From the NCBI GenBank assembly GCA_013368315.1, contig JAACJM010000034.1, positions 434,001 through 498,000 on the forward strand: DNA of 64,000 bases, read 5' to 3'. A program made the position numbers and the translations under genes. The notes beneath the pieces are model-generated. The model saw only the letters and a program-made list of their open reading frames with translations. It was not told where the DNA came from and did no database searches. The stretch's first letter is position 1, and the number at the start of each line of letters is the position of its first letter. Shown piece by piece: positions 48,643 to 60,714 of this stretch. The stretch is from Tetrapyrgos nigripes (lineage: Eukaryota; Basidiomycota; Agaricomycetes; Agaricales; Campanellaceae).

Positions 48643-51600
48643 ATGCCTACCTTGCACACGCTTCCATACGACCTACTCCTCAATATTGCGGTCTTTCTGG
48701 ACTTGTATGATATTCATGCGTTGCATCTGGTGCGTAGTCATCCGCTTGTTGAAGAAGAAAGCGCCAATGATAGGACGGGGTACTCTCTAGACTTGCAAAT
48801 CGCTTTATTTCTCCTTCACCACGAGACCGGTGTACCGAAAGCTCGCCAACGACCTCTTACGTCGTTGTCGCCCACTACCGCTCAAAGGCTTCCAGCGACT
48901 CATCGACTTATCTACCGAGCAATTCATACATTCCGTCAACAAGGCATACCAGTACGAGCATGCCTGGCGGTCACGAACACCTCAGCCTCTCACGTTCCAG
49001 TTCGACGGAGAGGACGACAGTATCATTTACAACAAAAATTTAAGCACATGGAGACCCCATGCGTGCAACAACTATCTCGATCTTCCTGATCCTCATCCAG
49101 AGGCGACCTCCAGCGCAGACACTGTTACCAGCGGCATTAAAGCTGCTGAAGACGGGGACACAGGAATTGCATCCACGACAAACCTCCTACACACTACTCC
49201 AAGCACTGGCTCATGGTACCGCATCATCCATACGCCTCCAGGGGAAGATATCCACTGGTTATCTCCCATCACCTCCAGTTACGTGTTATGCGCGACCAAA
49301 CTAGGCAAAGTCGTTTGTTGGGATATTCAGAGGGATTCTTGTTTGGCGGAATGGAATCCTGGGTTTGAATGGGAGCTATGGAAGTGCAGAGTGGATTTTG
49401 ATACCAAGACGGTGTACTTTACGATGGCGACGGTGTTGCATAACTCGTACGTGTCACTTTTTATTACTTATTTTCTCGTCGCCTTTTCTTTTCCTTTCTT
49501 TTCGACTTAGTGCTGTGCTGTGATGGGTATCATTGATGCTAACTCTACTTTTCCTGATTCCTTTTCCGCGCCCGCGCGTCCCGCTGTGTTCTTTTTCGGT
49601 TCCTCTTGGGTTCCCCCCCCCCCCCCTGCAGATATGACGACAAGCGTATAACAGAGTTTTCACTTATCCGGTTACGGTTTTCTGAGGATGCCCATGGTCA
49701 CAAGACAGGAGCGCCGGATTTTCTGCCCGTAGCCAAGTTCAAGACCACCGGAGTCGTTATGAATATCTTCATTCTTGACCCAAACTTGCGGCTACTCTCA
49801 ACCTTTGTATGGAGAGCGACGACGAATACTATAGGGCTGTTTGTCCTATTGGATTGGGATACGGATGATTATGTATATGTTGACACCGGTATTGATTGTG
49901 TGAGTTATTTTTAATTCCTTATTCGCCATTCCCCCGTTTTTTTTACGTCTTTTTGCTCCTGACGGCCTGGTCTGACCTCTTTTTCCGTCTGAATGTATAG
50001 GTCATGTCATCAAATTGGTCCTGCATCCTCTTCGACGACAACGTCGTCATACATTGTGAAGACTGCGAAGCTGCTTTCCAGCATTTTTACCCTCTAGCTA
50101 TGCTTAGAGAACATACTCAGCAGTTCAAATACGCCGAAGACCCCAAAAAGCCTGACAGCGATAAACCCACTTCTGGATTGGTGAAGATGAGGCGCAAGTT
50201 GGCTGCGTCGATTGGTGGTTCTAAGAATACGTCACCATCTACCAGCACCAGCGAAGTTAACTCGACTTCGACCTCTGCCTCTCTGTCTGCGTCGACATCT
50301 GGTTCCGCTTCCACATCCAACTCGACATCCTCAAATCCCACTCCGGATGCGGACGCGAACCCGAACTCTGACCCATCTAACCCATCTTCAGACCCCTCAT
50401 CCCAAGCCTTCATCCTCAAATCCCTCAAAGAAAAAACCCTCCCCAAGATCTCCTCTTACCCTCTCCTACCCTACGAATCCCTCGTCAAACGATTCACATT
50501 CCCTAAACCCCCTCCACCGACGAGACAATACACGTTGATGCCTGTAACGCAGGCGTTGTTGGATTTGTTGCCGGGGAATATAAGTAATGTTGTTGTGGAT
50601 GATTATAATGATGATGAGGAGGGGTTTTTTGACGACGCCGATGCCGATGATGAATGATATGGTGTCGGTATCGTCGTCGTCGCCAACGATGAGTCAGAGT
50701 CAGAGCCAGAGTCAGGGTAGTCAGAGTGGGAGTCAGGATTATACACATACACCACCGGTGTCCTCGTCACCTCCTCAGTCTAGTTCGCAGTCGCAACCCC
50801 CTGTCTCTTCTTCATCAGCGCCGGGTTCATACCGTAGTGATGATGCCACTAGCAACAGTAATACCAATAACCCAAACCCATTCCCCTTCCCACCATGGTA
50901 CCCCGAATCAGCTCATTTTGTCAGACAGTGGTGGCCCACGCTACCTGGTTTTGGTGGCCCCGGACCTAGTTCGAGCTCGAGTTTTGCGCAATCGCAATTG
51001 TATCATGATCGTCCGTCCAATTCGACCTCGGCGTCGGCGTCGAGGTCGACGACTGCTTCATCTTCTGCTTCATCTCTTAATGCTTCTTCGTCGACGACGC
51101 CGACGCCGGTTGGTCGAGGGGGTACTCATAGCCGTGGCTCGACATCATCCTTATACCCATACACGAACTCGAACCCATACCTCAACTCGAACCCATCTCC
51201 AGCCTACCTCCCACCACACTACATCCCCAGCGTTCCCCGCGTGAGCTGTACAGTCGTGCTATTAGCCTCACACGACCCCATCACGCATAGCACTCAATTC
51301 GTTTTATCCCAGCATTATTTCTGTGTGCCGATGACTGGGGCGAGGTGGGTTGGGTTGAGAGAGGCTGATTTGAAGGGGAAGAGCAAGGGGAAGAAGAGCA
51401 AGGGGGATTATCGGAAACAAAATGGGGGAGAGAATGAGGGAGAGGGCGGAATAGGTTTGGGGAGTGGGATTCGGACTAGTCAAAATTCTAGTTCTTCTTT
51501 GGGGTCGGCCGATGGAAGTGCTGCTGAACCGGGACAAGGACAAAATGTGAGCAATGTCAATGGAACAAGAACTGCTGCACCGAGTGTGAATGGTGTTAAT

Positions 51601-52824
51601 GGGGACCTTGACGACGATATGGGTGTGGGTCCTGGTGTTGGAAGTGGGAATGGTGATGGTCATACGACCAATAATGCAGCAGGCCAGACACATGCCAATG
51701 GGAATGGTGCTGCTGGTGCTGGTGCTGGGCATGGAGCTCAGGCCAACGCAAATGGAAACGCAAACACCAACGCCAACACCAATACCAATGGCAGACGCTC
51801 CAGGAAACAACCCATCATGCAGCTGTATTACCGTGACTCGCCACCCGAAGGTTCCATTGTGGCTCGTTCACCTGCTTATTCGCATCAGTTTAGTGGGAAT
51901 GGGACCAGTCGCAGGATGGGGATGGGGATGGGGATAGGTGATATGGCATGGGAAGGAGGAGACTACGTCAATTATGGCGGAAATGGATCTGGAAATGGAT
52001 GGACCAGCACCCACCCAGGCCAATTCGACCAGCCAGAAAACGAGCTTCTTAATATGTGGTACCTCTCAGACCCCTTCGAAGTCGTCTGCGTCCAAGACGA
52101 GTCGGCTGAGGATATTGAGGGAGGTGTGGTCAATGGACGTCCGAGACCATTAATTGCAGTTGATTTTGGGCATGCGGTATGGATTGAGTATGTTAATGAT
52201 GTGAATGGTAATCCGAATCCGAACGCGACCTTGGACGACGAGGGTAATGAGGATGGTGGAGAGGATGAGGGTGCTACGAGCCGGGGAAGGGGTGACGCTG
52301 GTGCTCAAATTAACGAGGATGGTGAGGAGGACGATGAAGAGAGGGAAGAGGATGTCGGCGATGAAGTGCCTGAGGAGGTTAGCCAGGCAATCGCTGCTGC
52401 GCTGAATGACATTATGGCCGAGGAAAATGCTGGTGCAGTAACGACCGAGGCTGGTCAAGAAGCTAGTGAGGATGGCCAAGAAGGAATCGAGGACCTTTTG
52501 GAATTCGTGAGCTCTGGGACGACTTCTGACGAAGAGGAAGACGGAGATGAGGATGTTGAGCTTATGCTGGACGAGCAGGCAAATCTTCTTGTCGACAACA
52601 ACCAAGCAGATGATCCCAAGTGTCTGAGATTTGTGACGTTCCCTTCGTATGATGGGTATGGGAGTGTGCTTCTGGACCGGGGAGAAGCTGGGATAGTACG
52701 GACGTTGGAGATTCCGCCGGAATTGGATCTGGACAAGGTGGAGACCATTAATCTGGATCAGAGTCAAGGGGCGATTATACTTTCGGTGAAGGATGGGAAG
52801 ATATTTGTGCTTTGTTATGAGTGA
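48643..52824 (+). CDS. F-box protein with large low-complexity inserts
   Basis: Probable substrate adaptor of an SCF ubiquitin ligase. Starts MPTLHTLPYDLLLNIAVFLD at 48643; with the intron 48730-48790 removed the F-box reads on into LTCKSLYFSFTTRPVYRKLA. Exons: 48643-48729, 48791-49446, 49632-49899, 50001 to about 50594, about 50698-52824. The middle (HTPPGEDIHWLSPITSSYVL, CWDIQRDSCLAEWNPG) looks like beta-propeller-type repeats. Two long Ser- and Asn/Gly-rich inserts (50230-51220 and 51380-51800) and an acidic one (52200-52600) separate conserved blocks such as VSCTVVLLASHDPITHSTQF, LIAVDFGHAVWIEYVND and the C-terminal LDLDKVETINLDQSQGAIIL, SVKDGKIFVLCYE*. The frame changes near 50655 (see findings). 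Confidence 0.8.
49613..49626 (+). other. C14 homopolymer in the F-box gene intron
   Basis: Fourteen consecutive C directly precede the acceptor tgcag at 49631, acting as the polypyrimidine tract of the unusually long 185-bp intron 49447-49631. Confidence 0.8.
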
Positions 52825-53021
52825 GGGTCTTACACGACACAGTGCTACTACATACTCGCCTTTGTATCTATACTTACATTGCTCTCCGTTAATTGCTTTG
52901 CTCTCAATTACTTGAGTGTTTAGAAATCCTTACGGGTACTATCCGAGTTTCGTTGGTAAGCCATTTCGGGAAGAAACCGGTCCGTGACGTCTTCCTTTTC
53001 GTCTTATTTTGGTCTTAGTCG

Positions 53022-53029
53022 TATAAAAA
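53022..53029 (+). promoter_or_regulatory. TATA box of the SDR reductase gene
   Basis: TATAAAAA about 40 bp before the ATG at 53069; implies a very short leader. Confidence 0.5.
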
Positions 53030-53068
53030 TGGTCCATCTTGTCTCACCTGCTCACCACAAATCTCCCC

Positions 53069-54403
53069 ATGCCTACCATCCCTACTGGAAGCAAAGTTCT
53101 TGTCTCTGGAGCTAATGGCTACATAGCTGCTTGGCTTGTACGAACTCTCCTCGAAGAAGGCTATATTGTACGCGGAACAGTACGCACAGAAGAGAAAGCA
53201 AAATTTTTGAAGAAGCTTTTCGAGAAGTATGCCGACAAATTTGAAGCTGTCGTCGTTAGCGATATAACTTCGGTAGGTCCTTTGAGACTTCCCCCATGCA
53301 GTAGCTCTAACGGCATTCCTTTGACCACTAGGATGGCGCTTTCGATGAAGCAGTCAAAGGAATGGATGCTATCGAGCATACAGCATCACCTTTCCATTTT
53401 AATGCAGATGACCCTCAAGGTTGGTGCTCAGTCTTCTTTGTCGCATGCATCTATACTCACTCCATTCAGAACTCATCGGGCCAGCAGTCAAGGGTACAAC
53501 CGGAATCCTACAAAGTGCTCTCAAGTTTGGTAAAGATGTGAAACGCATCGTCGTCACTTCCTCCTGCGCGTCGGTCTTGGAAATAAGGCCTGAACCCACC
53601 AAGTTCTCAGAGGAGGACTGGAACGAGTTGTCTGCCAAGGAGGTTCAGGAACAAGGCCGTTCTGCGGCAGCTGCGAGCAAGTATCGTGCCAGTAAGACAT
53701 TGGCGGAAAGAGGTACGTTTTCGGCGAGTTTGATCATTGTTTTGCTCAATGCTGACACTTCTTCCAGCGGCTTGGGACTTCTACAACAAGCACAAGTCTG
53801 AAATATCTTGGGACCTCGTAGTGATTAACCCACCCTTCGTCTTCGGCCCCTCAATTCAAGATGTCTCTTCTCCTTCCGCACTGGGCACGTCTGCTGCTGA
53901 TTGGTACGCAACCGTCGTTGAAGGCACGAAGGATGCCAACGCACCTGGCCCCGGTTTAGCAGGTACGGAATGGGTAGACGTACGTGACGTGGCTAAGGCC
54001 CATGTCCGTGCTTTGCAGAGGAAAGAAGCTGCAGATCAGAGAATAATCGTCAGTGCTGGACCTTGGAAATGGCAGGAGTGGTGTGAGTATTCCTCTAGTT
54101 TCTTGGGTTTGTCGTTTGATACTCACTGTGAAAATTTCCATATATACGTAAACAGTGGACACCGCCAACTCGCTCAAACCCTCGCCTATTCCGTCTCATC
54201 CCAACTTGCCCAAGGGTAAACCTGGTTCGTCGGACAAGAAATATATGACGACTTACGACGCTAGTAAATCTGGACGTGTCCTTGGCATTGTATCTGGCCC
54301 TGAGGGTGCTGGATTGGGGTTGGACGGAGAGAAGGTGAGATATAGGACGATGGAGGAGACGACGAGGGATACGCTCGCGGATGTCGAAGCTAAAGGGTGG
54401 TAA
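53069..54403 (+). CDS. NAD(P)-dependent reductase, extended SDR (GRE2/dihydroflavonol-reductase-like)
   Basis: Reduces aldehydes, ketones or 2-oxoaldehydes with NADPH in the cytosol. Starts MPTIPTGSKVLVSGANGYIA; the GxxGxxA cofactor motif is at residues 14-20. First intron 53273-53331. Following exons: DGAFDEAVKGMDAIEHTASP, ELIGPAVKGTTGILQSALKF, KRIVVTSSCASVLE (catalytic Ser region), SKYRASKTLAER (YxxxK), SWDLVVINPPFVFGPSIQDV, GTEWVDVRDVAKAHVRALQR. The C-terminal exon ends YRTMEETTRDTLADVEAKGW*. All catalytic residues are present and the length of about 340 aa is normal. Sits between the F-box gene and the small secreted protein, in the same strand orientation. Confidence 0.9.
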
Positions 54404-54937
54404 AGTGGTAGGGTTGGCGGGGTGTAGACAGTAGAACAATTAGTAATGCTGGCAGGGTCAAGGCAAGGCACACTTGGCAAGAGTCACTTCAAGTAAATGG
54501 CGTTGGTATAACGATGTACAAGTAAGCATGCACAACTTGGAAGACACGCGTCTTTGACATACATAATCATGTGCTTGACAGCAAGTTCAAAATCAATTTG
54601 AAATCAGATGTCCAGTAGTTGTGATACAACTTGTACGGGCTTAGCGGATGCAGCGATTGGTAACTTCGCCATCTGTGCTGCACCTTTCAGCCTGTGTATG
54701 TCTTTTTTGTGATACTGATCTGTTTCTATCACAAGTTTTCTTGATGTTCCGAAACAGTCTTCAATATGATGTCTACCCTGAAGAGGTGCCCGCTCCAAGC
54801 CCGTTCACATATTCAACCTCAGAGGTACGCCGGTCCAATTGTCGGTCGCTACCAGTATACTTACCTTCAATTCCCTTCTAGACTCAATGCGGCAGGCAAC
54901 ATGAGCAGACGGGCTTCTCATCCCGCCAGCTTTCACG
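54404..54937. other. intergenic
   Basis: About 530 bp with no gene supported; promoter of the next gene at its right end. Confidence 0.5.
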
Positions 54938-54945
54938 TATAAAAG
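54938..54945 (+). promoter_or_regulatory. TATA box of the small secreted protein gene
   Basis: TATAAAAG about 103 bp upstream of the ATG at 55048. Confidence 0.6.
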
Positions 54946-55047
54946 CTGGAGATGGACGAAGTAGAGAATCAGTCCTCCATCACTCATCGCCTGCCACTTC
55001 TCTTACAACACCCTTCTTTCTTGATCTCTAATCAACTCTCCCTCATA

Positions 55048-55605
55048 ATGATCTTTAACGTCTCCAAAGTCCTCCTCGCTGTCACCCTCGCTACCGCTGC
55101 CTCCGCTGCAGTCATCAAGCGTCAGGCTGGTACTCCTCCCGCTCAAGGTGACAAAGTCACTTGCGACTACGTCATGACTCCCGACCAATCTGTGGCCGGC
55201 CAAAGTGAACAGGACCTCGTTACTGAATTTAACTTTGGTGAGTCCTCTTGATTTTCATGTTGTAGTCTGTAAATTACTCATTGATACTTCCTCCCTTTCT
55301 CAGTCATTGGACGCAGTGCCGCTGTTGAGAGTGGCAAATCTGTTACTATCGTAAGTGCCATTCCATTCGAGAACCTGTTCTTCGGTTGATTCATTCACTA
55401 ACCATTTTCAAACCCTTACCAGACCGACGGTGCTTCTTTCGTCGCCGGCAGCGACAACAGCTTCACCGTCACTGAAGATCTCACCATTAATGGAAACACC
55501 GCTCAGCAAACTGCTGATTTCCTTGCAGGATGGGTTGGAGAGACCAAGGAGGGTCATGTTGCTAACTGGCTCGTTGGATCTGTTTCCTGTGATGCCGTTG
55601 CTTGA
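55048..55605 (+). CDS. small secreted protein with Kex2-type propeptide site
   Basis: Model join(55048..55237,55304..55350,55423..55605), 139 aa. MIFNVSKVLLAVTLATAASA is a signal peptide, followed at once by AVIKR, a dibasic Kex2 site, so the mature chain would begin QAGTPPAQGDKVTC. The mature part, about 114 residues, is rich in Ser/Thr/Val with only two cysteines (VTCDYVM and VSCDAVA), which could form one disulfide joining the ends. Exon 3: TDGASFVAGSDNSFTVTEDL, TINGNTAQQTADFLAGWVGE. Related small secreted proteins occur in Agaricomycetes without known function. Strong TATA suggests high or regulated expression. Confidence 0.85.
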
Positions 55606-56245
55606 GTCTGAGAGAAGATGACGGGTGTTGATGGATCTGCTGCTACTACTGCTACTTAGTACTAGTTTTCGAGAGCATGAGCTCTGTCAAGTTCCTTCAC
55701 ATATACTTACGATATATATGTTGCCTCAATAATCCATATCGTTGAAGAACGCTAACATTGCTATTGAAATTTGACAATGATGACCCGCTTTCAATGCAGC
55801 CTTGGTACAGTCTGGAATGCTAGACCAATGATAGACCTTTCGGTCAGCGTCGAGCGATGCCACTGAGCACCTCTAGCGCAAGCTGACCAATGAGCTAGTA
55901 TATCACTGGTGAAGCCGCTCTTACTTTTTCTCCTTCCTGCACGATTTGCCAACGATTTGCATGTCCGGAAATCCGGAAATAATTTCCTTACTTGGACTTT
56001 TCCCGTCGGTATTGCCACGTGTACTACAATGTAGTGTCCATCTTTCCGACGTCCACCTTGCCCAACTCAATACCGTCCATGTCGGTACCCCCGAAGACCC
56101 TGGCGATGTCCCAAACTCATCAAACTCCGCAGGGAGCGATGGGATACGAACATGGATAAAACAGCCTTCACTGCACCTTGACTGACCTGTAGCCCCCGAC
56201 ATCCTTCTCGGTAATAGTCCTTTACTCCATCTCCAATCTATCCGA
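55606..56245. other. intergenic
   Basis: About 640 bp, no gene supported; contains the 3' UTR of the secreted protein and the promoter of glycosyltransferase copy 2. Confidence 0.5.
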
Positions 56246-59200
56246 ATGGCCCCGCAAGATATCCACAAGCCCAGAACTTCTGATTCAGAGCTGCCATTTT
56301 ACATGCAGCAGACCGAATACGATGCCATGTTGCCACCTGAGGACGGTCCCCATAGCTCTGCTAGAGGAGTGAGAAGGAGCAATATACGCAGAATCAGAAC
56401 GAGAGGAAAACTTTTGAAAGGACAAGAAGAAATTGACGCAAAACTAGCCAACATGGGCACTACACCGGCAGAAGACAAAATCGGTACGTTATAGCACGGC
56501 TATTTATGCAACGTTCAACCATTCGTTCCAATACCCACTCATCCATGTATTTCTACAGATTACACAAGCTACACTTCGATAGGCAGACGTCTGTCCTGTT
56601 CTGCACGTCTGAAACGCGATGGAACCATCACCATGTCTTTGGATCTGGACGAAAGCCTGTCTGACCTTCCACCGGATTATACGAGGGATGTACAAGAGTC
56701 TGGTGTCGATGAGAAGGAGTGGAGCAAGTTTCCGGGTCCCATGAGTATCGTTATTATGATTGTTGGGAGTCGAGGTGAGTGCGTATTCACTTACTGAACG
56801 AAATTGTTTTCTGACGAGCAATTGGTCAGGGGATCTGCAGCCATATCTGGCTTTGGGAAAGCGTCTTGTACATCAGGGACATCGTGTTCGGATAGCTTCG
56901 CACGGATCTTTTCGCTCTTTTGTAAACGATGTTGGCGGTGGTCTCGAGTTCTTCGACATTGGAGGCAATCCACAGGAATTGATGAGCTATATGGTTAAGA
57001 GTGAGTCTACATCAGACCAAGTTTCTTTCATATGTCCTCTTAACGTGTACCTGTTCATTCAAGATCCCGGATTGATTCCTGGTATTGCCTCTCTGACGAA
57101 TGGAGACATCGGAAGGAAACGAAAGATGCTTGCAGAGGTATTGATATACTTTTCGCGACCAATGGGATGTTTTCATCTGAGACTATTTGCGACAGATATT
57201 GGAAGGGTGTTGGAAAGCTTGCCATTCTCCTTGCCCCGAGACTGGGCGTACGTTTGCTGCCGATGCTATCATCTCAAATCCGCCCGCTTTCGCCCATATT
57301 CATTGTGCTGAGGCGTTGGGAATTCCTTTATTAATGAGTTTTAGTGAGTTTACTATTTTGCCACATATACGCATGCGTGTATTAAGCGTTTCCGTTAGCC
57401 ATGCCATGGTACGCCATTCATGTCCGCTCGTGTGTTTTCATAGCGTGTTAACATATCGGATCCGGTACCAGGAGTCCCACAACCACATTTCCTCACCCTC
57501 TTGTGAATATCAAGAACTCGAACGCGCGGAAAGGCCTCACGAACTACTTCAGCTATACGTTGGCTAAAATTTTAACATGCCAGGGGTGCGTACCTCATTG
57601 TATTTACTGCAAGTGTGAATTCTGACCATGTGCAGTATTGGAGATCTCGTCAACAAATTTCGTACCAAATCCTTGGGATTGCTACCGCTGTCCATGCGTT
57701 CTGGTCCTGGCTTAGTCGATACACTCCAGGTTCCATGGACCTATTGCATGAGTCCTGCATTGGTTCCTAAGCCTGATGACTGGAGGAATAATATAGGTAG
57801 GAAAGTCCTGGATCAGATCGGACTGCTGCATCTCTGAATATACATGTGTTAGACGTGGTTGGTTTTTACTTTCTCGACCTTGCGACGAACTATACGCCTC
57901 CGGATGAGCTAGCGCGGTTTCTAGCCGATGGGAAGCCCCCGGTATACATTGGGTATGGTATTTACTTGGCAGTCATTAATCCGGAACTCTGAATCAATCT
58001 TCTGTTCAGTTTTGGCTCAGTGGTAGTTGACGATCCAGAGACAATGACGAGTAGGTGACGTTCTTGTCCGTCTCACTTGCCTAGTTCCTCATTGCCTTGT
58101 TCATGTAGAAATCATTTTTCAAGCAACGGCACAAGCAGGCGTTCGTGCACTTGTTTCTGCAGGCTGGGGTGGCCTCGGAGGGCTCTCTGTCCCGCCACAT
58201 GTCTTTATCCTAGGCAACATTCCACACGACTGGCTATTCGATAAAGGACGTGTTTCAGCTGTTGTCCATCACGGTGGGGCAGGTACGACTGCTGCAGGTC
58301 TCTCAAAGGGTCTCCCAACTGCCGTAGTGCCTTTCTTTGGAGATCAGTTGTTTTGGGGTACGCAACGTTTCTTGTTCCTCCTGGTGAAGCCTCACCGCGA
58401 TAGTATAGGGAATATGATTCATCAAGCCGGCGCTGGGCCAGCCCCCATTCCCCGTAAGAAACTGAATATCGATAATCTAAGAGAGGCTATCAAATTCGTC
58501 ATGGGACCTTCAGCTAAAGCAGCTGCTAGACGGATGGCTGAACAGATACACAACGAAGTAAGTTAATCACTACATGAAGGGATTGTGCATTCACAATGGA
58601 TCTAACTACTTGGTAATCAGGACGGCGTCACCAAAGGAATAGAGAGCTTCTATCGACATTTACCACTGAAGAATATGAGGTGTGATCTTGATCCATCGAG
58701 GGTCGCAGTGTGGTGGTCTAAGGACTACGTACGTTTCTCCTTTCCTCGAGAGTCCACCTCTAAAATCGCCTCATGAATAACCCTACTATTTCTCTCTTCA
58801 GTGTCTCAAACTCAGCGCATTCGCCGCCCAAACACTGGTTGATGCCAACGAGATCAATCCTTGCGACTTGGATTTACATCGATCCAAAGAATATCAGACA
58901 CGCAAGCTGAATGATTCTGCTCACGGAGAAACCGGTGCTTTCTGGACAACAACGCATCATTATGGGGATAAGATACTTTCATCCTTCTATGAAGGTTTCC
59001 ACAGTGCACCAAAGCTATTTGGGACAGAGGTTCGTGAGCCAGGTCCTGTCGAAAATCTGTCTAGTGGCTTGAAAGAGGCAGGAAAGGTACATACATATAT
59101 CGTCGCCTGCAGGAATACGTCTAACTGATTTTCGAAAATTTATAAGGGATTGTTCTATGGTTGCTACGACGGTATCACTGGACTGGTAAAAGAACCTATT

Positions 59201-60178
59201 AAAGGGGCGAAGAAAGAAGGGTTTAAAGGTGCCGTTAAAGGCTCAGCGAGAAGCAGTTAGTGATCATCATCATCGTCATTTTTCACTTATCAAATGCGGA
59301 TTTCAGTCGTCGGTGCCACGATGCTTCCTGCAGCAGGGCTAGTTGGTATTGTAACCCATCCAATTCAAGGCGCTTGGAAAGCTCTTCTATCAGCTGGAAA
59401 AGGTACAGACAAGGCGCAGGAATGGGAGTCCTTCCAAACCAGGATATTAGAGGGTAACGAAGCGATCAGGACTAGCCACAGTTGGGAGAGAGACGAAATA
59501 ATCCGTCTTTTCAACGAAGCTAAAGCTGGGACTGAGGAACGGAAGAGGAAGCTCAATGAAGACGAAGAGCGACTTATGCGTCATGAAGCTGTAAAGGATG
59601 AAGGAGCAACGTCAACGTTGGGTAGCAGCGTCAGCTGTTCCTCCGAAGTCGACACTCGTCCTCAGTATGAACCAACGACTAGAAGTCGTTGGGATCCCAC
59701 TTCACAACCTCTTCTTACATCTATCGATGAAGACGAGGCCGAGATTCATTACCAGAGGAACAACTTCTCCTCCCCGACGCTAGTCGATACTCCGCGCCGC
59801 TTTGCAGATGATCATTTTTCTCCAGCAGACGACGAGGCAGAACTTGCTCTCCAGCGAGATCTGGAACTCGCAAGACAGCTTTCCACGTCAACACTAGGCG
59901 ACAGCCTGCGTGCCGGTACCTCTAGATTTTCGTCCTCATCATCATCTGACGATGAAGCAGAGATCGCTTTCCAACGAGACGTGCAGCTTGCAAAACGGCT
60001 CTCCTCGGGCTCTGCCCCGGCGGAGTCTCCTTCATCGTCGGCACGCTTTTCCACTTCTGGACGCCCGGCGTATCAGCACTGGGTCCCAGCCCAGGTAATA
60101 CTCGCTGACGCTTTCTCGTCTGATTTCGATAGTTCAAAGAATTCTCCATCAGGTGAAGATGTTCCAGCTTATCATTAA
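56246..60178 (+). CDS. sterol/lipid-type UDP-glycosyltransferase with long C-terminal extension, copy 2
   Basis: Paralogue of the gene at 43375-47294, inverted relative to it and with the same intron plan. Starts MAPQDIHKPRTSDSELPFYM at 56246. Blocks: [100 protein letters not shown], a small-intron junction giving [74 protein letters not shown]. The linker between the catalytic part and the tail is shorter than in copy 1. The tail has [40 protein letters not shown] and three DEAE-rich repeats such as DDEAELALQRDLELARQLS and DDEAEIAFQRDVQLAKRLS, ending GEDVPAYH*. Appears intact. Confidence 0.88.
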
Positions 60179-60714
60179 AATTTGGCTGGGAAAAACGGGA
60201 GTGGAAAGCTGTTCGTCCAGTTCATTCTTAGATGTACCTACAATGTTTTTCTTCAAGGAGTACTGCTCTCACTTATGTATGTATGCAACTTTTGTATCTC
60301 AGCTCAAATTTACCGTTGAATAATGGAATCAGCGCTCGCCCTTCTGAGGCATCCGAAGCCATTGTCCTTTCACCTTATTTGCCAACTGCAGGGTCCTCCT
60401 ACCCCCGACAATTGATGCACTTTTTCTTGACTTTTTTCGTCCAGATGTACAAATAATTTATGACGCAGTGATGGTCTATACATCTCCCCAGCGCGAAGCA
60501 TCCGCTAGCTGCAGCGCTAGTCCCCTTTGAGGAGAAGTCCAATAAGAGAGCTCGCAGTTCAGCGCTCTGCGGCACAGTACATACCAGCAGCAAGCAAGGT
60601 CGGTGCCTCGGTCCGAGGCCCTTCTCCAGCCTGAGTAAACCAAACTCGGCGTATGAAGTAGAAGCCAATCATGAGACGGGGCGTGAAGTGCGGAGATGAG
60701 TCGAGGAAGGAGGT
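60179..60714. other. intergenic
   Basis: About 540 bp; 3' region of the glycosyltransferase and the decaying end of the F-box pseudogene. No intact gene. Confidence 0.45.

Noticed and set aside
51304..51810. Minus-strand frame of 168 codons opposite the Asn/Gly-rich part of the F-box gene
   Set aside because: Open only because the sense strand is a low-complexity repeat.
52150..52767. Minus-strand frame of 205 codons
   Set aside because: Antisense shadow of the acidic 3' part of the F-box gene.
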